Source of the DNA: Lachnospiraceae bacterium
GTDB lineage: Bacteria; Bacillota; Clostridia; Lachnospirales; Lachnospiraceae
Reading direction: 5' to 3'
Assembly (NCBI GenBank): GCA_017521985.1
Contig: JAFXAZ010000008.1
Span: 121,867 to 185,866 of the forward strand
DNA length: 64,000 nt
Shown here: positions 33,768 through 42,430 of the stretch, in pieces
How positions within the stretch are numbered: position 1 is the first letter of the stretch
Layout of the letters: the number at the start of each line of letters is the position of its first letter
Program-made: the position numbers and the translations under genes
Notes under the pieces: model-generated
Told to the model about the DNA's origin: nothing
The model's database searches: none
The model's input: only the letters and a program-made list of their open reading frames with translations

Positions 33768-34748
33768 TTGAGTAATAAAAAAATTGTAATATGTGATTTA
33801 GACCACGAAGATGTGGAAACAGAGCGTGCAGTGTTGGAAGCTGCAGGCTATGAATTTGACTGGCTTCACTGCAAGACTCAGGAAGAGGTTATCGAAAACT
33901 GTAAAGATGCCGTGGTACTGATGAATCAGTATGTACGCATGGACCGTAAAATTTTTGAAGCCCTTCCGAACGTAAAATGTGTGGTTCGTTATGGAGTAGG
34001 TGTAGATAACATTAATCTGGAGGATGCAGACGAGTTTGGTGTACAGGCATGTAACGTACCGGACTATGGTACACGCGAGGTGGCTGACCAGGCACTGGCC
34101 ATGATGATGTGTCTGACCAGAAAAGTTGCTTTCACCAATTCGCTTATTCGTAAGGGTATTTGGGATTATCGTAAAGAGATTCCAATCTACCGTATGAGTG
34201 TAATGACGGTAGGTATTTATGGCATCGGCAGAATCGGCAGTGAGTTTGCAAAAAGAGTGCATGCTATGGGCTGTAAGGTCATTGCATATGATATTGAAGC
34301 GGGTAATACAAACAGAAGTTTCCCTGATTTTGTGGAATTTGTAAGTGAAGAAGAATTGATTACACAATCTGATATTATATCTATTCACTGTCCGCTTAGA
34401 CCGGATACTTATCATGTATTTGGTAAAGAGCAGTTTAAGGCAATGAAAAACTCTGCCTATATCGTAAATGTTGCCCGTGGTGGCATTATTGATGAGGAGG
34501 CTTTGGAATGGGCTCTTGCCAATAAGGAAATTGCAGGTGCAGCTTTAGATGTAGTGGAGCATGAGCCTTTAACCGCAGATAATCCGTTATTAAAGCATGA
34601 TAACTTTATCATAAGTCCTCATACTGCATGGTATTCCGAAGAATCCGCAGAGGAACTGAACAGAAAAGTGGCAGAAGAGGCAGTCAGATTTATGAGAAAT
34701 GAGCCGGTGCATTATCCGGTAAATTTAAAGGATAAGAGAAATAATTAA
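33768..34748 (+). CDS. D-isomer-specific 2-hydroxyacid dehydrogenase
   Basis: A 326-aa NAD-dependent dehydrogenase starting at TTG 33768, seven bases after GAGAGGAG; there is no better ATG. The NAD motif is 'GIYGIGRIGSEFAKRVHAMG' near residues 147-166. Catalytic Arg is in 'VNVARGGIIDEEAL', Glu in 'DVVEHEPL' and His in 'IISPHTAWYSEES'. It resembles C-terminal-binding-protein/phosphoglycerate-dehydrogenase-like enzymes. Inside this operon it likely acts on a sugar-derived 2-hydroxy acid rather than in serine synthesis. Confidence 0.87.
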   Translation: MSNKKIVICDLDHEDVETERAVLEAAGYEFDWLHCKTQEEVIENCKDAVVLMNQYVRMDRKIFEALPNVKCVVRYGVGVDNINLEDADEFGVQACNVPDYGTREVADQALAMMMCLTRKVAFTNSLIRKGIWDYRKEIPIYRMSVMTVGIYGIGRIGSEFAKRVHAMGCKVIAYDIEAGNTNRSFPDFVEFVSEEELITQSDIISIHCPLRPDTYHVFGKEQFKAMKNSAYIVNVARGGIIDEEALEWALANKEIAGAALDVVEHEPLTADNPLLKHDNFIISPHTAWYSEESAEELNRKVAEEAVRFMRNEPVHYPVNLKDKRNN

Positions 34749-34781
34749 TATATAGTTGTTGATTCAGAAAGGCGGAAAAAC

Positions 34782-35786
34782 ATGAAAGCAATTCAGTTTT
34801 TAGAAGCAAATCACATCGGTGTATGTGATGTAGATATGCCAAAGGTTCCGGAAGGCTGGGCACTCATTAAAGTATCCCATGCCGGTATCTGTGGCACGGA
34901 TTTAAATATTTATGCAGGAACCCATCCACGTGCAAAGGCACCTTTGACCATGGGCCATGAGTTTTCCGGTGTGGTAGCACAAGACTGTGAACGTTTCCCG
35001 GCAGGCACCCGCGTAACCGTGTATCCTTTGATTTCCTGCGGTACCTGTGAGCCATGTACTACCGGCAATAAGCATGTATGCAATACCCTTGGTTTGTATG
35101 GTATTGATACGGCAGGCGGCATGGCAGAATATGTGGCAATCCCACAGGACCAGTTAATTGCGTTACCGGAAAAGGTTTCCTTTAAGGTGGGTGCGTTTAT
35201 TGAGCCGATTGCAGTAACGGTACATACCTTACGTGAGACCGGTTTTGTACCGGGAGATAACGCCATTGTATTCGGATGCGGTACTATTGGCTTATGTCTG
35301 GCACTGACCTTAAAGCAGTTTGGCGTAGGCGATATGTTATTAGTAGAAACCGATGCAGCAAGACTTGCACTTGCAAGAGAGCTTGGATTTGAAGCAGTAA
35401 ATCCGATGGAAGTAAATCTGGACGAATTGGTTGCTAAGTACACAAACGGCAACGGCTTTGACCGCGTATATGACTGTGCCGGTGCAGGTCCGGTAGCAGC
35501 ATGTCTTTTGGATGTGGTAAAGGTAAGAGGTCAGATTGTGATTGTAGCTTCTTACAAGAAGCCTCCTCAGATGCCGTTCTTTAAAGGTATGGCAAAGGAA
35601 GTTTCCATCCATTTCGTAAGAGTGTACAGACAGAAAGATTTTGCCATTGCAGCTCAGATGGCAGAAAAAGAACCGTTATTTGAAAAAATCATTACCCATG
35701 TATTGCCTTATGAAGAAGCACAAAAAGGCTTTGACTTATTGTTTACACCGGGTACCGGAGCAGTTAAGGTAATGTTTGAGTTTTAA
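34782..35786 (+). CDS. Zinc-dependent alcohol dehydrogenase (sugar/polyol type)
   Basis: A 334-aa medium-chain dehydrogenase. Catalytic zinc residues are in 'GICGTDLNIYAG' (Cys) and 'TMGHEFSGVV' (His-Glu). The structural zinc cysteines are in 'CGTCEPCTTGNKHVC'. The cofactor motif is 'VFGCGTIGLCLAL'. It belongs with threonine, sorbitol, L-idonate and galactitol dehydrogenases; the operon context points to a uronate-derived polyol acid. Start ATG follows AAAGGCGG. Confidence 0.88.
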   Translation: MKAIQFLEANHIGVCDVDMPKVPEGWALIKVSHAGICGTDLNIYAGTHPRAKAPLTMGHEFSGVVAQDCERFPAGTRVTVYPLISCGTCEPCTTGNKHVCNTLGLYGIDTAGGMAEYVAIPQDQLIALPEKVSFKVGAFIEPIAVTVHTLRETGFVPGDNAIVFGCGTIGLCLALTLKQFGVGDMLLVETDAARLALARELGFEAVNPMEVNLDELVAKYTNGNGFDRVYDCAGAGPVAACLLDVVKVRGQIVIVASYKKPPQMPFFKGMAKEVSIHFVRVYRQKDFAIAAQMAEKEPLFEKIITHVLPYEEAQKGFDLLFTPGTGAVKVMFEF

Positions 35787-35794
35787 ATTAAATT

Positions 35795-35830
35795 GCAGAA
35801 ACTGTCGGTGCAAATCGGCAGTCTGTCTGC
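35795..35830 (+). other. Intercistronic hairpin between the Zn dehydrogenase and KduD-like genes
   Basis: Nested stems GCAGA/TCTGC and ACTGTCG/CGGCAGT (one G-T pair). There is no T-run. It may stabilise or divide the long mRNA. Confidence 0.45.
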
Positions 35831-35846
35831 GTTATAGGAGGAAATC

Positions 35847-36605
35847 ATGAATTTGTTTGATTTAACAGGAAAAACTGCCTTAGTGACAGGCGGTAATAAA
35901 GGTCTTGGAAAAGGTATGGCAGAGGGCTTATGTGAAGCCGGAGCACGTGTTGCTATTATGGCATCCAGCGAGAGCGTGTATGAAGCAGCAAAGGAATTTT
36001 GTGAAAAAGGCTATGATGTAATCGGTGTACGCTGCAACTTAGGCAGTGAAGAGGATATCGAAAAAGCATTTGCAGAAGTGGTGGAGCATTTTGGCGGCAA
36101 GCTGGATATTCTGGTAAATAATGCCGGTATCCAGAGAAGAAATCCTTGCGAGGACTTCCTTATGAGTGACTGGGATGATGTACTTAATGTAAACTTAAGA
36201 GCCGTATTTAAGCTTTGCCAGTTGGCAGGCAGAAATATGCTTGCAAACGGCGGAGGTAAGATTATCAACCTGGCTTCCATGCTCAGCTACTTTGGCGGAT
36301 ATACCGTTCCTGCTTATGCAGCAGCAAAAGGCGGTGTGGCACAGCTTACCAAGGCATTGGCAAATGAATGGGCTTCCAAGGGCATATGTGTAAATGCCAT
36401 TGCACCGGGCTATATGGCTACCCAGATGAATACCCGTTTAATTGAAGATCCAAAGAGAAACACCGAAATTTTGGCTCGTATTCCAATGGGCCGCTGGGGT
36501 AATGAGCAAGACATGAAGGGTATTGTAGTGTTCCTTGCATCTAAAGCAAGTGATTATTTAAGCGGCGCCGTAATTCCAGTTGACGGTGGTTATTTGGGAA
36601 GATAG
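35847..36605 (+). CDS. KduD-like short-chain dehydrogenase
   Basis: A 252-aa SDR close to 2-dehydro-3-deoxy-D-gluconate 5-dehydrogenase (KduD) and gluconate 5-dehydrogenase. It has 'LVTGGNKGLGKGMAEGL', 'LVNNAGIQRRNP', catalytic serine in 'IINLASMLSYFGG', 'YAAAKGGVAQLTKALANEWA' and the end 'YLSGAVIPVDGGYLGR'. KduD reduces the diketo acid made from unsaturated uronates to 2-keto-3-deoxygluconate. That fits the operon, but no kduI, kdgK or kdgA is visible in the window, so a variant pathway is possible. I therefore give no gene symbol. Confidence 0.85.
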   Translation: MNLFDLTGKTALVTGGNKGLGKGMAEGLCEAGARVAIMASSESVYEAAKEFCEKGYDVIGVRCNLGSEEDIEKAFAEVVEHFGGKLDILVNNAGIQRRNPCEDFLMSDWDDVLNVNLRAVFKLCQLAGRNMLANGGGKIINLASMLSYFGGYTVPAYAAAKGGVAQLTKALANEWASKGICVNAIAPGYMATQMNTRLIEDPKRNTEILARIPMGRWGNEQDMKGIVVFLASKASDYLSGAVIPVDGGYLGR

Positions 36606-36619
36606 ATGGAGTGTGCATT

Positions 36620-37399
36620 ATGACACAGATTTGTATAAAAATTTTGAATAAAGATGGAAGGATTCTGAGCCAAAAGGAAGGAACAGATGAAGTAAATTTA
36701 TTGTACTTGGAAGAATATCGGGAAGGTGACCGGATTGTACTGGAAGTGAGTGAGACCAATGCGTACTATTATGTACAGTTGGATGAGACAAGAGGAAAAG
36801 CCTTTGTTTATCTGACAGGCAATGTAGAGTATGAAATTCCGTTTGAGGAGAAGAGACTGGCTCCTCTTGCGTTTACTGGAGAACGTCACATTATTTCTGT
36901 AAAAAAAGCATATGCAGAGGAGCAGGAGAATTATCGAAATCTTGCAGAAAACGTATGGGATCAGGAAGGGGATGTGAATTGCTATCCGCATGCATCCGCT
37001 AATGTAAACCTTGCCGGAAGACCATTATTTGCGGCGCAAAGTGTAATAGATGGGCTTACCTTTACGGAAAAACATGGTTCCTGGCCGTATTCTTCCTGGA
37101 GCATTTGTCGAAGAGAAGATGCCACATGGAAAGTAGAATTTGGCAGACCGGTTGAAATGGATAAGCTTGTTGTATATGCAAGGGCAGATTATCCACATGA
37201 TAGTTGGTGGACGAAAATGACAGTAAATTTTTCCGATGGAAGTAGAGAAGTATTTGATTTAGTAAAAGGCGGACAAGCGCAAACTTTCACAATTCATAAA
37301 AAAGACATTGAGTGGCTGGAAATTAGTGAGTTGATAAAGGCGGATGACCCTTCGCCGTTTCCTGCATTAACTCAAGTGCAGGTATATGGAAGAGGATAA
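36620..37399 (+). CDS. Cytoplasmic protein with C-terminal discoidin-like domain, paralogue B
   Basis: Start set at ATG 36620, eight bases after GGAG; the GTG at 36611 overlaps that site. The 259-aa protein is the paralogue of 8872-9657. Shared blocks are 'VNCYPHASANV', 'HGSWPYSSW', 'ARADYPHDSWWTKMTVNFSD', 'LIKADDPSPFPALTQVQVYG'. The N-terminal domain is less conserved than the C-terminal half. No signal peptide. It sits 14 bases after the KduD-like gene and six bases before the PL22-like gene, a placement that argues for a role in handling the uronate oligomer. Confidence 0.7.
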   Translation: MTQICIKILNKDGRILSQKEGTDEVNLLYLEEYREGDRIVLEVSETNAYYYVQLDETRGKAFVYLTGNVEYEIPFEEKRLAPLAFTGERHIISVKKAYAEEQENYRNLAENVWDQEGDVNCYPHASANVNLAGRPLFAAQSVIDGLTFTEKHGSWPYSSWSICRREDATWKVEFGRPVEMDKLVVYARADYPHDSWWTKMTVNFSDGSREVFDLVKGGQAQTFTIHKKDIEWLEISELIKADDPSPFPALTQVQVYGRG

Positions 37400-37405
37400 T
37401 TTTAT

Positions 37406-38593
37406 ATGAGATTATTACAAAAATCATACCACGCCAAGCGTATATCACCTACCAATGGAGAATTTTTCTTCGGATACTATGACCTGCAACCTTTTAATGG
37501 AAATTTGCATCTGACCCACCGAGTGAATTTTACGGACCGCCTACATAAGAAAGGCGATGCCGCGGAGGTAGGTCTTTTGGACATGAATACTGCTACTTAC
37601 GAAAAGCTGGATACTACGGGTGCCTGGAATTTTCAGCAGGGGGCAATGCTTCAGTGGAACCCCAAGGCACCTACGGAGGAGGTTATTTACAATTCTCTCT
37701 GTGACGGCGGTTATTGTGCAACTATTTTAAATATTTACACAGGAAAGAAGCGTTTTTTAGATCGTCCGGTAGCGAATGTGTCTCCAAAGGGGGATTATGC
37801 CTTAAGTATTAATTTCCCTCGTATGTATAATTTCCGTCCGGGCTATGGCTATGCAGAATATGGGGATCCGTTCTTCTATCACAATCACAGTGCCCAGGAT
37901 GGTGTGTTTTTGATTGATATGGAGACTGGAAAGAGCCGACAGATTATTTCCATGGAAGAAATATGGGAGTTTGGCGGTCTTAAGCACTTTGGCAAAGACC
38001 AGAAAATGATTGTCAACCATGTGGGATTTAACTCCGACGGCACTCGTTTTGTGATGCAGGTGCGTAACTTTCCAGAACCGGGAAGAAAGCATGATACTAT
38101 CGTGATTACCGCAAACCGGGATGGCAGCGATATGTATGCGCTGTCAGATTATGGTGTACAGTCTCATTATTACTGGGTAGATACGGAGCATCTGATCATG
38201 TTTGGCGGAGGCAGAGAATTAGACTGTGCAAGGGGCTGGGGCAATAATTATATTTTTACCGATAAGACCCACGAAGGTGTCATGATTGCAGATGGTTTCT
38301 TTGATGATGACAATCACATGAGTTACTCGCCAGACAGAAAGTTACTGCTGACCGATACCTATCCAAATGAACAGAGGATGCAGACGCTCAGAATTTATAG
38401 TTTTGAGAAAAATACCTGCACAGATTTGGGAAGATTTTATTCGATACCGCGGTCCATGACGGACATGCGCTGCGACCTTCATCCGAGATGGAACCAGAAT
38501 GGCATGAAGATTAGTTTTGACTCCACTCATGAAGGTTTTAGAGGTGTTTATTTGGTGGATGTGGAAGCAATCAAGGACGAATTGTTTGAATAA
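37406..38593 (+). CDS. Oligogalacturonate-lyase-like beta-propeller (PL22 type)
   Basis: A 395-aa seven-bladed-propeller protein without signal peptide. Motifs typical of the oligogalacturonate lyase family are 'WNFQQGAMLQWNP', 'YNSLCDGGY', 'NHMSYSPDRKLLLTDTYPN' and the C-terminal 'DMRCDLHPRWNQNGMKISFD', whose histidines would form the metal site. PL22 enzymes cleave short oligogalacturonides in the cytoplasm. The family also has divergent members of unknown substrate, so specificity for galacturonate is not certain. It begins six bases after the discoidin-like gene. Confidence 0.75.
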   Translation: MRLLQKSYHAKRISPTNGEFFFGYYDLQPFNGNLHLTHRVNFTDRLHKKGDAAEVGLLDMNTATYEKLDTTGAWNFQQGAMLQWNPKAPTEEVIYNSLCDGGYCATILNIYTGKKRFLDRPVANVSPKGDYALSINFPRMYNFRPGYGYAEYGDPFFYHNHSAQDGVFLIDMETGKSRQIISMEEIWEFGGLKHFGKDQKMIVNHVGFNSDGTRFVMQVRNFPEPGRKHDTIVITANRDGSDMYALSDYGVQSHYYWVDTEHLIMFGGGRELDCARGWGNNYIFTDKTHEGVMIADGFFDDDNHMSYSPDRKLLLTDTYPNEQRMQTLRIYSFEKNTCTDLGRFYSIPRSMTDMRCDLHPRWNQNGMKISFDSTHEGFRGVYLVDVEAIKDELFE

Positions 38594-38623
38594 ATTTGAG
38601 CAAAGGACATGGGAGAGATCGTT

Positions 38624-41554
38624 ATGTTATATACACCATTTTTATTAAACGGTGCATGGGAAATGTATTATCAGGAGGAAAAATACATCGGCACCAAGTC
38701 TCCGTTGAGTGACGGATACGAAGATAGTGTAGCAGATGCAGCCGGGACAGAGCCGGAAGATCGAAGCAGCAACGTGATAGAGAATGCGATTCCGGGCTAT
38801 TGGGAGGATATGACAGAAGCCTTTGAAGAGGCACCGTTTTTTAGAGAGCTTCGGATTAATCCGGAGTATGGTTTACAGCGATATCCGATGGCAGGTAGTC
38901 CGCCGGATATGGCTCTGCCGAATGTGGTGGGAAATTTTTTTTATCGGAGAAGATTCGTGCTTTCCAAGGAAGCAGAGCAAGATAAAGAGAATTTTGGGGG
39001 CACAGCAGATGCTGTAGTGCTCCACTTTGAAGGCGTGCAGAATGCAGTTTCTGCATGGATCAATGATGTATATCTGGGGCACCATGAAGGATATAGTGCG
39101 CCTTTTGATATGAAAATACCTGATGGCGTGCTAAAAGATGGGGAGAATACGATTGTATTGTCTGTGTCCAACCATCGCCTGGAGGGTTATATAGGAGAGC
39201 CGGTATCAGGCCTGACCTCACGTGCTGCCAATGAATATACTGGAGGTATCACGGGGGATGTGGAGCTAAGAACATATAGTAGTCCATTGCGTGATGCAGT
39301 GGTGCTGGTAGCGAAGGATTGCAACGCGGCAACGATAAAGGTAGAGTTTTCAGAGGCGGCAAGATATGAACCGTATGTTTCCAATGGATGTGACAGACGA
39401 AAAGTATCTTTTACTTGGGTAGTCCGCGATGGTGAAAAGATTTTAAAGAGCGGCACAGAGGAAGTAGAGCACAGCGACATTTATGAAGTCACCTTCGATA
39501 CTTGTGAATTGGTGCGTTGGAGTCCGGAGAATCCGAAGCTTTATACACTGGAAATTACCTGCGGAGAGAGTACTCTATCTCGTACTTTTGGTGTGAGAAG
39601 TCTGGTAGCTGAGGGACAGCATTTGAAGTTCAACGGAGTATCATATTATTTACGCGGCATCTGCGAGCACTGTTATTTTCCGGAGACTATACATCCAAAC
39701 CATGACTATGCGTACTATCGTAGTATTATAAAAAATATTAAAAAGTTAGAATTTAATTTTATACGTTTTCATACCTATGTTCCGGAGGAAGAGTACCTTC
39801 AGGCAGCGGACGAGTTGGGGATGTTAGTTCAGGTGGAATGCCCCAATAATGCGACTCTTTCCAAGTGGGAGGAGATTGTAAAGTTTTGCCGCAGACATAC
39901 CTGTGTAGTGATTTATTGCTGTGGAAATGAACTTTTGATGGACGAACTGTTTATTGAGCATTTACGTAAGTGCGGAGATTTCGTGCATGCAAACACCGAT
40001 GCACTGTTCAGCCCGATGAGTGCCATGCGAGGACTGGAATATTTCTGGGTGGAACCGGAGCAGGAAGCAGAGACGAAGGAGGAACCATTTAAGCATCATC
40101 CGCGTCGTATCCGGACAGTGGGTGAGTTCAGTGACTTGTATTCCAGTTATCCGAATGGCCAGCACAGTTATTTTTCCTTGGACGGAGACCCGGAGAAGGT
40201 GGATGAGTGGGGAGGCGTGTACCAAAAACCTCGTATCAGTCATGAAATCTGCATCGACGGTACGTATACAGACCTGAGCCTGAAGGACAGATATAAGGGT
40301 ACTCGTGTGGGGAGAACCGAGATGTTTACTTCTCTGGAAGCGCATCTGGAGAAAAAAGGTGTCTTAAAGAAAGCTCCGTTATATTTTAGAAATTCCAGTG
40401 AATGGCAGAGAAGAGTGCGAAAGTACTGCTTTGAGAATGTACGCCGCAGCAATAACATTGCAGGCTACGATTTTCTGGGACCAATTGATACTCACTGGCA
40501 TACCTTTGGCTATGATGTGGGCATGATGAATGAGTTTTATGAATTAAAGCCGGGGGAGACTGTGCGGAATGTCCGTATGTATAATTCACCGACGGTACTT
40601 CTTAACGATCTGGGCAGAAAGACAAACTTTGCTGCTGGAGATACGCTTGGCTGTGGAATCTTGGTATCTTACTTTGGAAAGGGAGATTTGAGGGCTGTAC
40701 AGTTAATTATCCGCCTGAGTCTAAACGGCGAAGTAATCGAGCGTAGAACGGTAGAAATTGAGGATATTAAAAACGGACAGGTGAACAAGATATATGACTT
40801 TACCTGTGAACTTCCAAAGGTACAGAAGCCGGGAGCAATGAAGCTGTATGTGACATTGGACGGTGCAGGTGTGTTTGCAGAAAATGAGTGGGAGCTGTAT
40901 GTATTCCCGACCACAGACGAATCAAACGCTTGTGAAAACCTTACTGGTATCGATGGAGCAATGGAAAATAACATGCTTATTTCAGAAGGCATGCCGCTTG
41001 AAGAACTGGAAACACTTCTGGAAGACGGAAAGGACGTATTGATATTTGGTACAGAGCCATTTGTGAGTCTGCCTACTACGTACCGCATTGCACTGGCAGG
41101 ACGTACCAGTGGAAATCTGGCTACGGTGGTGGCGGACCATCCGGCATATGGGGAGCTGCCACATGAAGGCTTTTGCGGATGGCAGTTTGGTGAACTTTTA
41201 GAAGGAGGCCGAGCAGTTTGTTTTGAGAGTGATGCAGTACCGTTTGACCCGATGATAGAGGTGGTATCCACGCATAAATATGTAATCCGTCAAGCAGCCA
41301 TGTTTGAGTTCTGTGTAGGTAAGGGACGACTTTTGGTATGTAGCTTAAGCTTTAAGGATCATGATCCGGCAGCGAAGTGGCTTCGTAACAGCCTGATATC
41401 TTACATGAGGGGTGATGCATTTTGTCCAAAGCATGCAATCAATGTGAAACAGTTGCGTGCACTGGCAGATGGCAAAGTAAAGAAAACGGCTGCTAATACG
41501 AATCTGGCGTTTAATGCCAATGACAAGACGGCTGTGCGTGGAAAGAAAAAATAG
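38624..41554 (+). CDS. GH2-family glycosidase
   Basis: Start set at ATG 38624, six bases after GGGAGAG. The 976-aa protein has a sugar-binding jelly-roll (residues about 50-230, 'GGITGDVELRTYSSP'), an immunoglobulin-like domain, then the TIM barrel with 'RGICEHCYFPETIHPN', acid/base Glu in 'CVVIYCCGNELLMDELF' and a nucleophile-like Glu in 'KPRISHEICIDG'. The C-terminal 350 residues are beta-rich. GH2 covers beta-galactosidases, beta-glucuronidases and others. The neighbouring Leloir genes make galactose release attractive, but that is inference. No signal peptide; cytoplasmic. Confidence 0.82.
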   Translation: MLYTPFLLNGAWEMYYQEEKYIGTKSPLSDGYEDSVADAAGTEPEDRSSNVIENAIPGYWEDMTEAFEEAPFFRELRINPEYGLQRYPMAGSPPDMALPNVVGNFFYRRRFVLSKEAEQDKENFGGTADAVVLHFEGVQNAVSAWINDVYLGHHEGYSAPFDMKIPDGVLKDGENTIVLSVSNHRLEGYIGEPVSGLTSRAANEYTGGITGDVELRTYSSPLRDAVVLVAKDCNAATIKVEFSEAARYEPYVSNGCDRRKVSFTWVVRDGEKILKSGTEEVEHSDIYEVTFDTCELVRWSPENPKLYTLEITCGESTLSRTFGVRSLVAEGQHLKFNGVSYYLRGICEHCYFPETIHPNHDYAYYRSIIKNIKKLEFNFIRFHTYVPEEEYLQAADELGMLVQVECPNNATLSKWEEIVKFCRRHTCVVIYCCGNELLMDELFIEHLRKCGDFVHANTDALFSPMSAMRGLEYFWVEPEQEAETKEEPFKHHPRRIRTVGEFSDLYSSYPNGQHSYFSLDGDPEKVDEWGGVYQKPRISHEICIDGTYTDLSLKDRYKGTRVGRTEMFTSLEAHLEKKGVLKKAPLYFRNSSEWQRRVRKYCFENVRRSNNIAGYDFLGPIDTHWHTFGYDVGMMNEFYELKPGETVRNVRMYNSPTVLLNDLGRKTNFAAGDTLGCGILVSYFGKGDLRAVQLIIRLSLNGEVIERRTVEIEDIKNGQVNKIYDFTCELPKVQKPGAMKLYVTLDGAGVFAENEWELYVFPTTDESNACENLTGIDGAMENNMLISEGMPLEELETLLEDGKDVLIFGTEPFVSLPTTYRIALAGRTSGNLATVVADHPAYGELPHEGFCGWQFGELLEGGRAVCFESDAVPFDPMIEVVSTHKYVIRQAAMFEFCVGKGRLLVCSLSFKDHDPAAKWLRNSLISYMRGDAFCPKHAINVKQLRALADGKVKKTAANTNLAFNANDKTAVRGKKK

Positions 41555-41571
41555 AGTTTGAGGTTAATAAT

Positions 41572-42180
41572 ATGAAAAAAGTATTTGTTCTTGGGGATAG
41601 TATTTCCATTCATTATGGACCTTTTTTAGAAGCATATATGCAGGATGTTTTTGCCTATGACAGAAAGGGGAAAAATCAGGAGTGCAGAGATTTAAATATT
41701 GCATCCCAGGTAAATGGCGGTGACAGCAGCAATGTGCTGGAATATCTGCAGCTGCTTCCGAATCTGGAGTATAATGTTTTGTTGCTTAACTGTGGATTAC
41801 ATGATATCAAGACCTGTGAAGGCGTTCGTCAGGTTTCGGAGAAAAATTACGAAAAAAATCTCAAGGAAATCGTGGAACTGGTTTCTAGCCGCGGCAAAAA
41901 GGTGGTCTGGGTAAATTCTACGCCGGTAAATGACGAACAGCATAATCGTATTTGTACCATATTTTCCCGCTACAATGAGGACTTGATAAGATACAACAAA
42001 ATAGCTGCCGAGGTCATGGCAGAGAAAGATATACCGGTAATTGATTTGTATAGTTTTACTAATAATCTGGAAATGCCTCTGCATGAGGACCATGTACATT
42101 TTTATGAGCGGGTGAGAAAACTACAAGCAGCATATATTGCCGGAAGCCTGATGGCACTGGAACAGTCGGGGATGTTATGA
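41572..42180 (+). CDS. SGNH/GDSL-family hydrolase
   Basis: A 202-aa protein with the block I serine in 'VFVLGDSISIHYGPF' near residue 10, an Asn/Gly block 'NGGDSSNVLEYL', 'LLNCGLHDIK' (block III) and the Asp-x-x-His pair in 'LHEDHVHFYERV'. The fold fits acetyl or methyl esterases that trim glycans. It is the last gene before a terminator and 17 bases after GH2, so it probably removes an ester group from the imported oligosaccharide. Cytoplasmic. Confidence 0.85.
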   Translation: MKKVFVLGDSISIHYGPFLEAYMQDVFAYDRKGKNQECRDLNIASQVNGGDSSNVLEYLQLLPNLEYNVLLLNCGLHDIKTCEGVRQVSEKNYEKNLKEIVELVSSRGKKVVWVNSTPVNDEQHNRICTIFSRYNEDLIRYNKIAAEVMAEKDIPVIDLYSFTNNLEMPLHEDHVHFYERVRKLQAAYIAGSLMALEQSGML

Positions 42181-42210
42181 GCCGGACAAATTAGATAATT
42201 ATGATTCGAT

Positions 42211-42247
42211 AAGCGCAAATCCATTTAGGGTTTGCGTTTTTTTTGTT
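42211..42247 (+). terminator. Terminator of the eleven-gene operon
   Basis: Stem CGCAAATCC / GGGTTTGCG with ATTTA loop, followed by eight or more T. Confidence 0.85.
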
Positions 42248-42347
42248 TGATGTTGTGGAAAATGACTAAAAATCAAGTGGATTTTAAAGATTTACTATGA
42301 AAATGACGAAGTATTCGGCTAAATCATGCTTTGTCAAAATTATCATG

Positions 42348-42377
42348 TTGTTATTTTGTGCAAAAATTTAGTATGAT
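42348..42377 (+). promoter_or_regulatory. Predicted promoter of the Lpl-type ABC unit
   Basis: TTGTTA (42348-42353), 18-base spacer, TATGAT (42372-42377), 54 bases ahead of the lipoprotein start. The rest of the 250-base gap 42181-42430 holds only the terminator. Confidence 0.5.
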
Positions 42378-42430
42378 ATAGGCAACAGCAAAGCTAGCGA
42401 ACGCTGAAAATTAGTTGGAGGCAAAAAACT

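Noticed and set aside
33798-34415. 205-codon antisense frame over the 2-hydroxyacid dehydrogenase
   Set aside because: Shadow of a well-conserved gene; composition is unlike a real protein.
34782-35786. Calling the Zn dehydrogenase threonine dehydrogenase
   Set aside because: The motifs fit the whole sorbitol/idonate/threonine group and the operon context is sugar-acid metabolism, so a specific name is not supported.
40669-41271. 200-codon antisense frame inside the GH2 gene
   Set aside because: Shadow frame; the GH2 frame is continuous and coherent on the plus strand.
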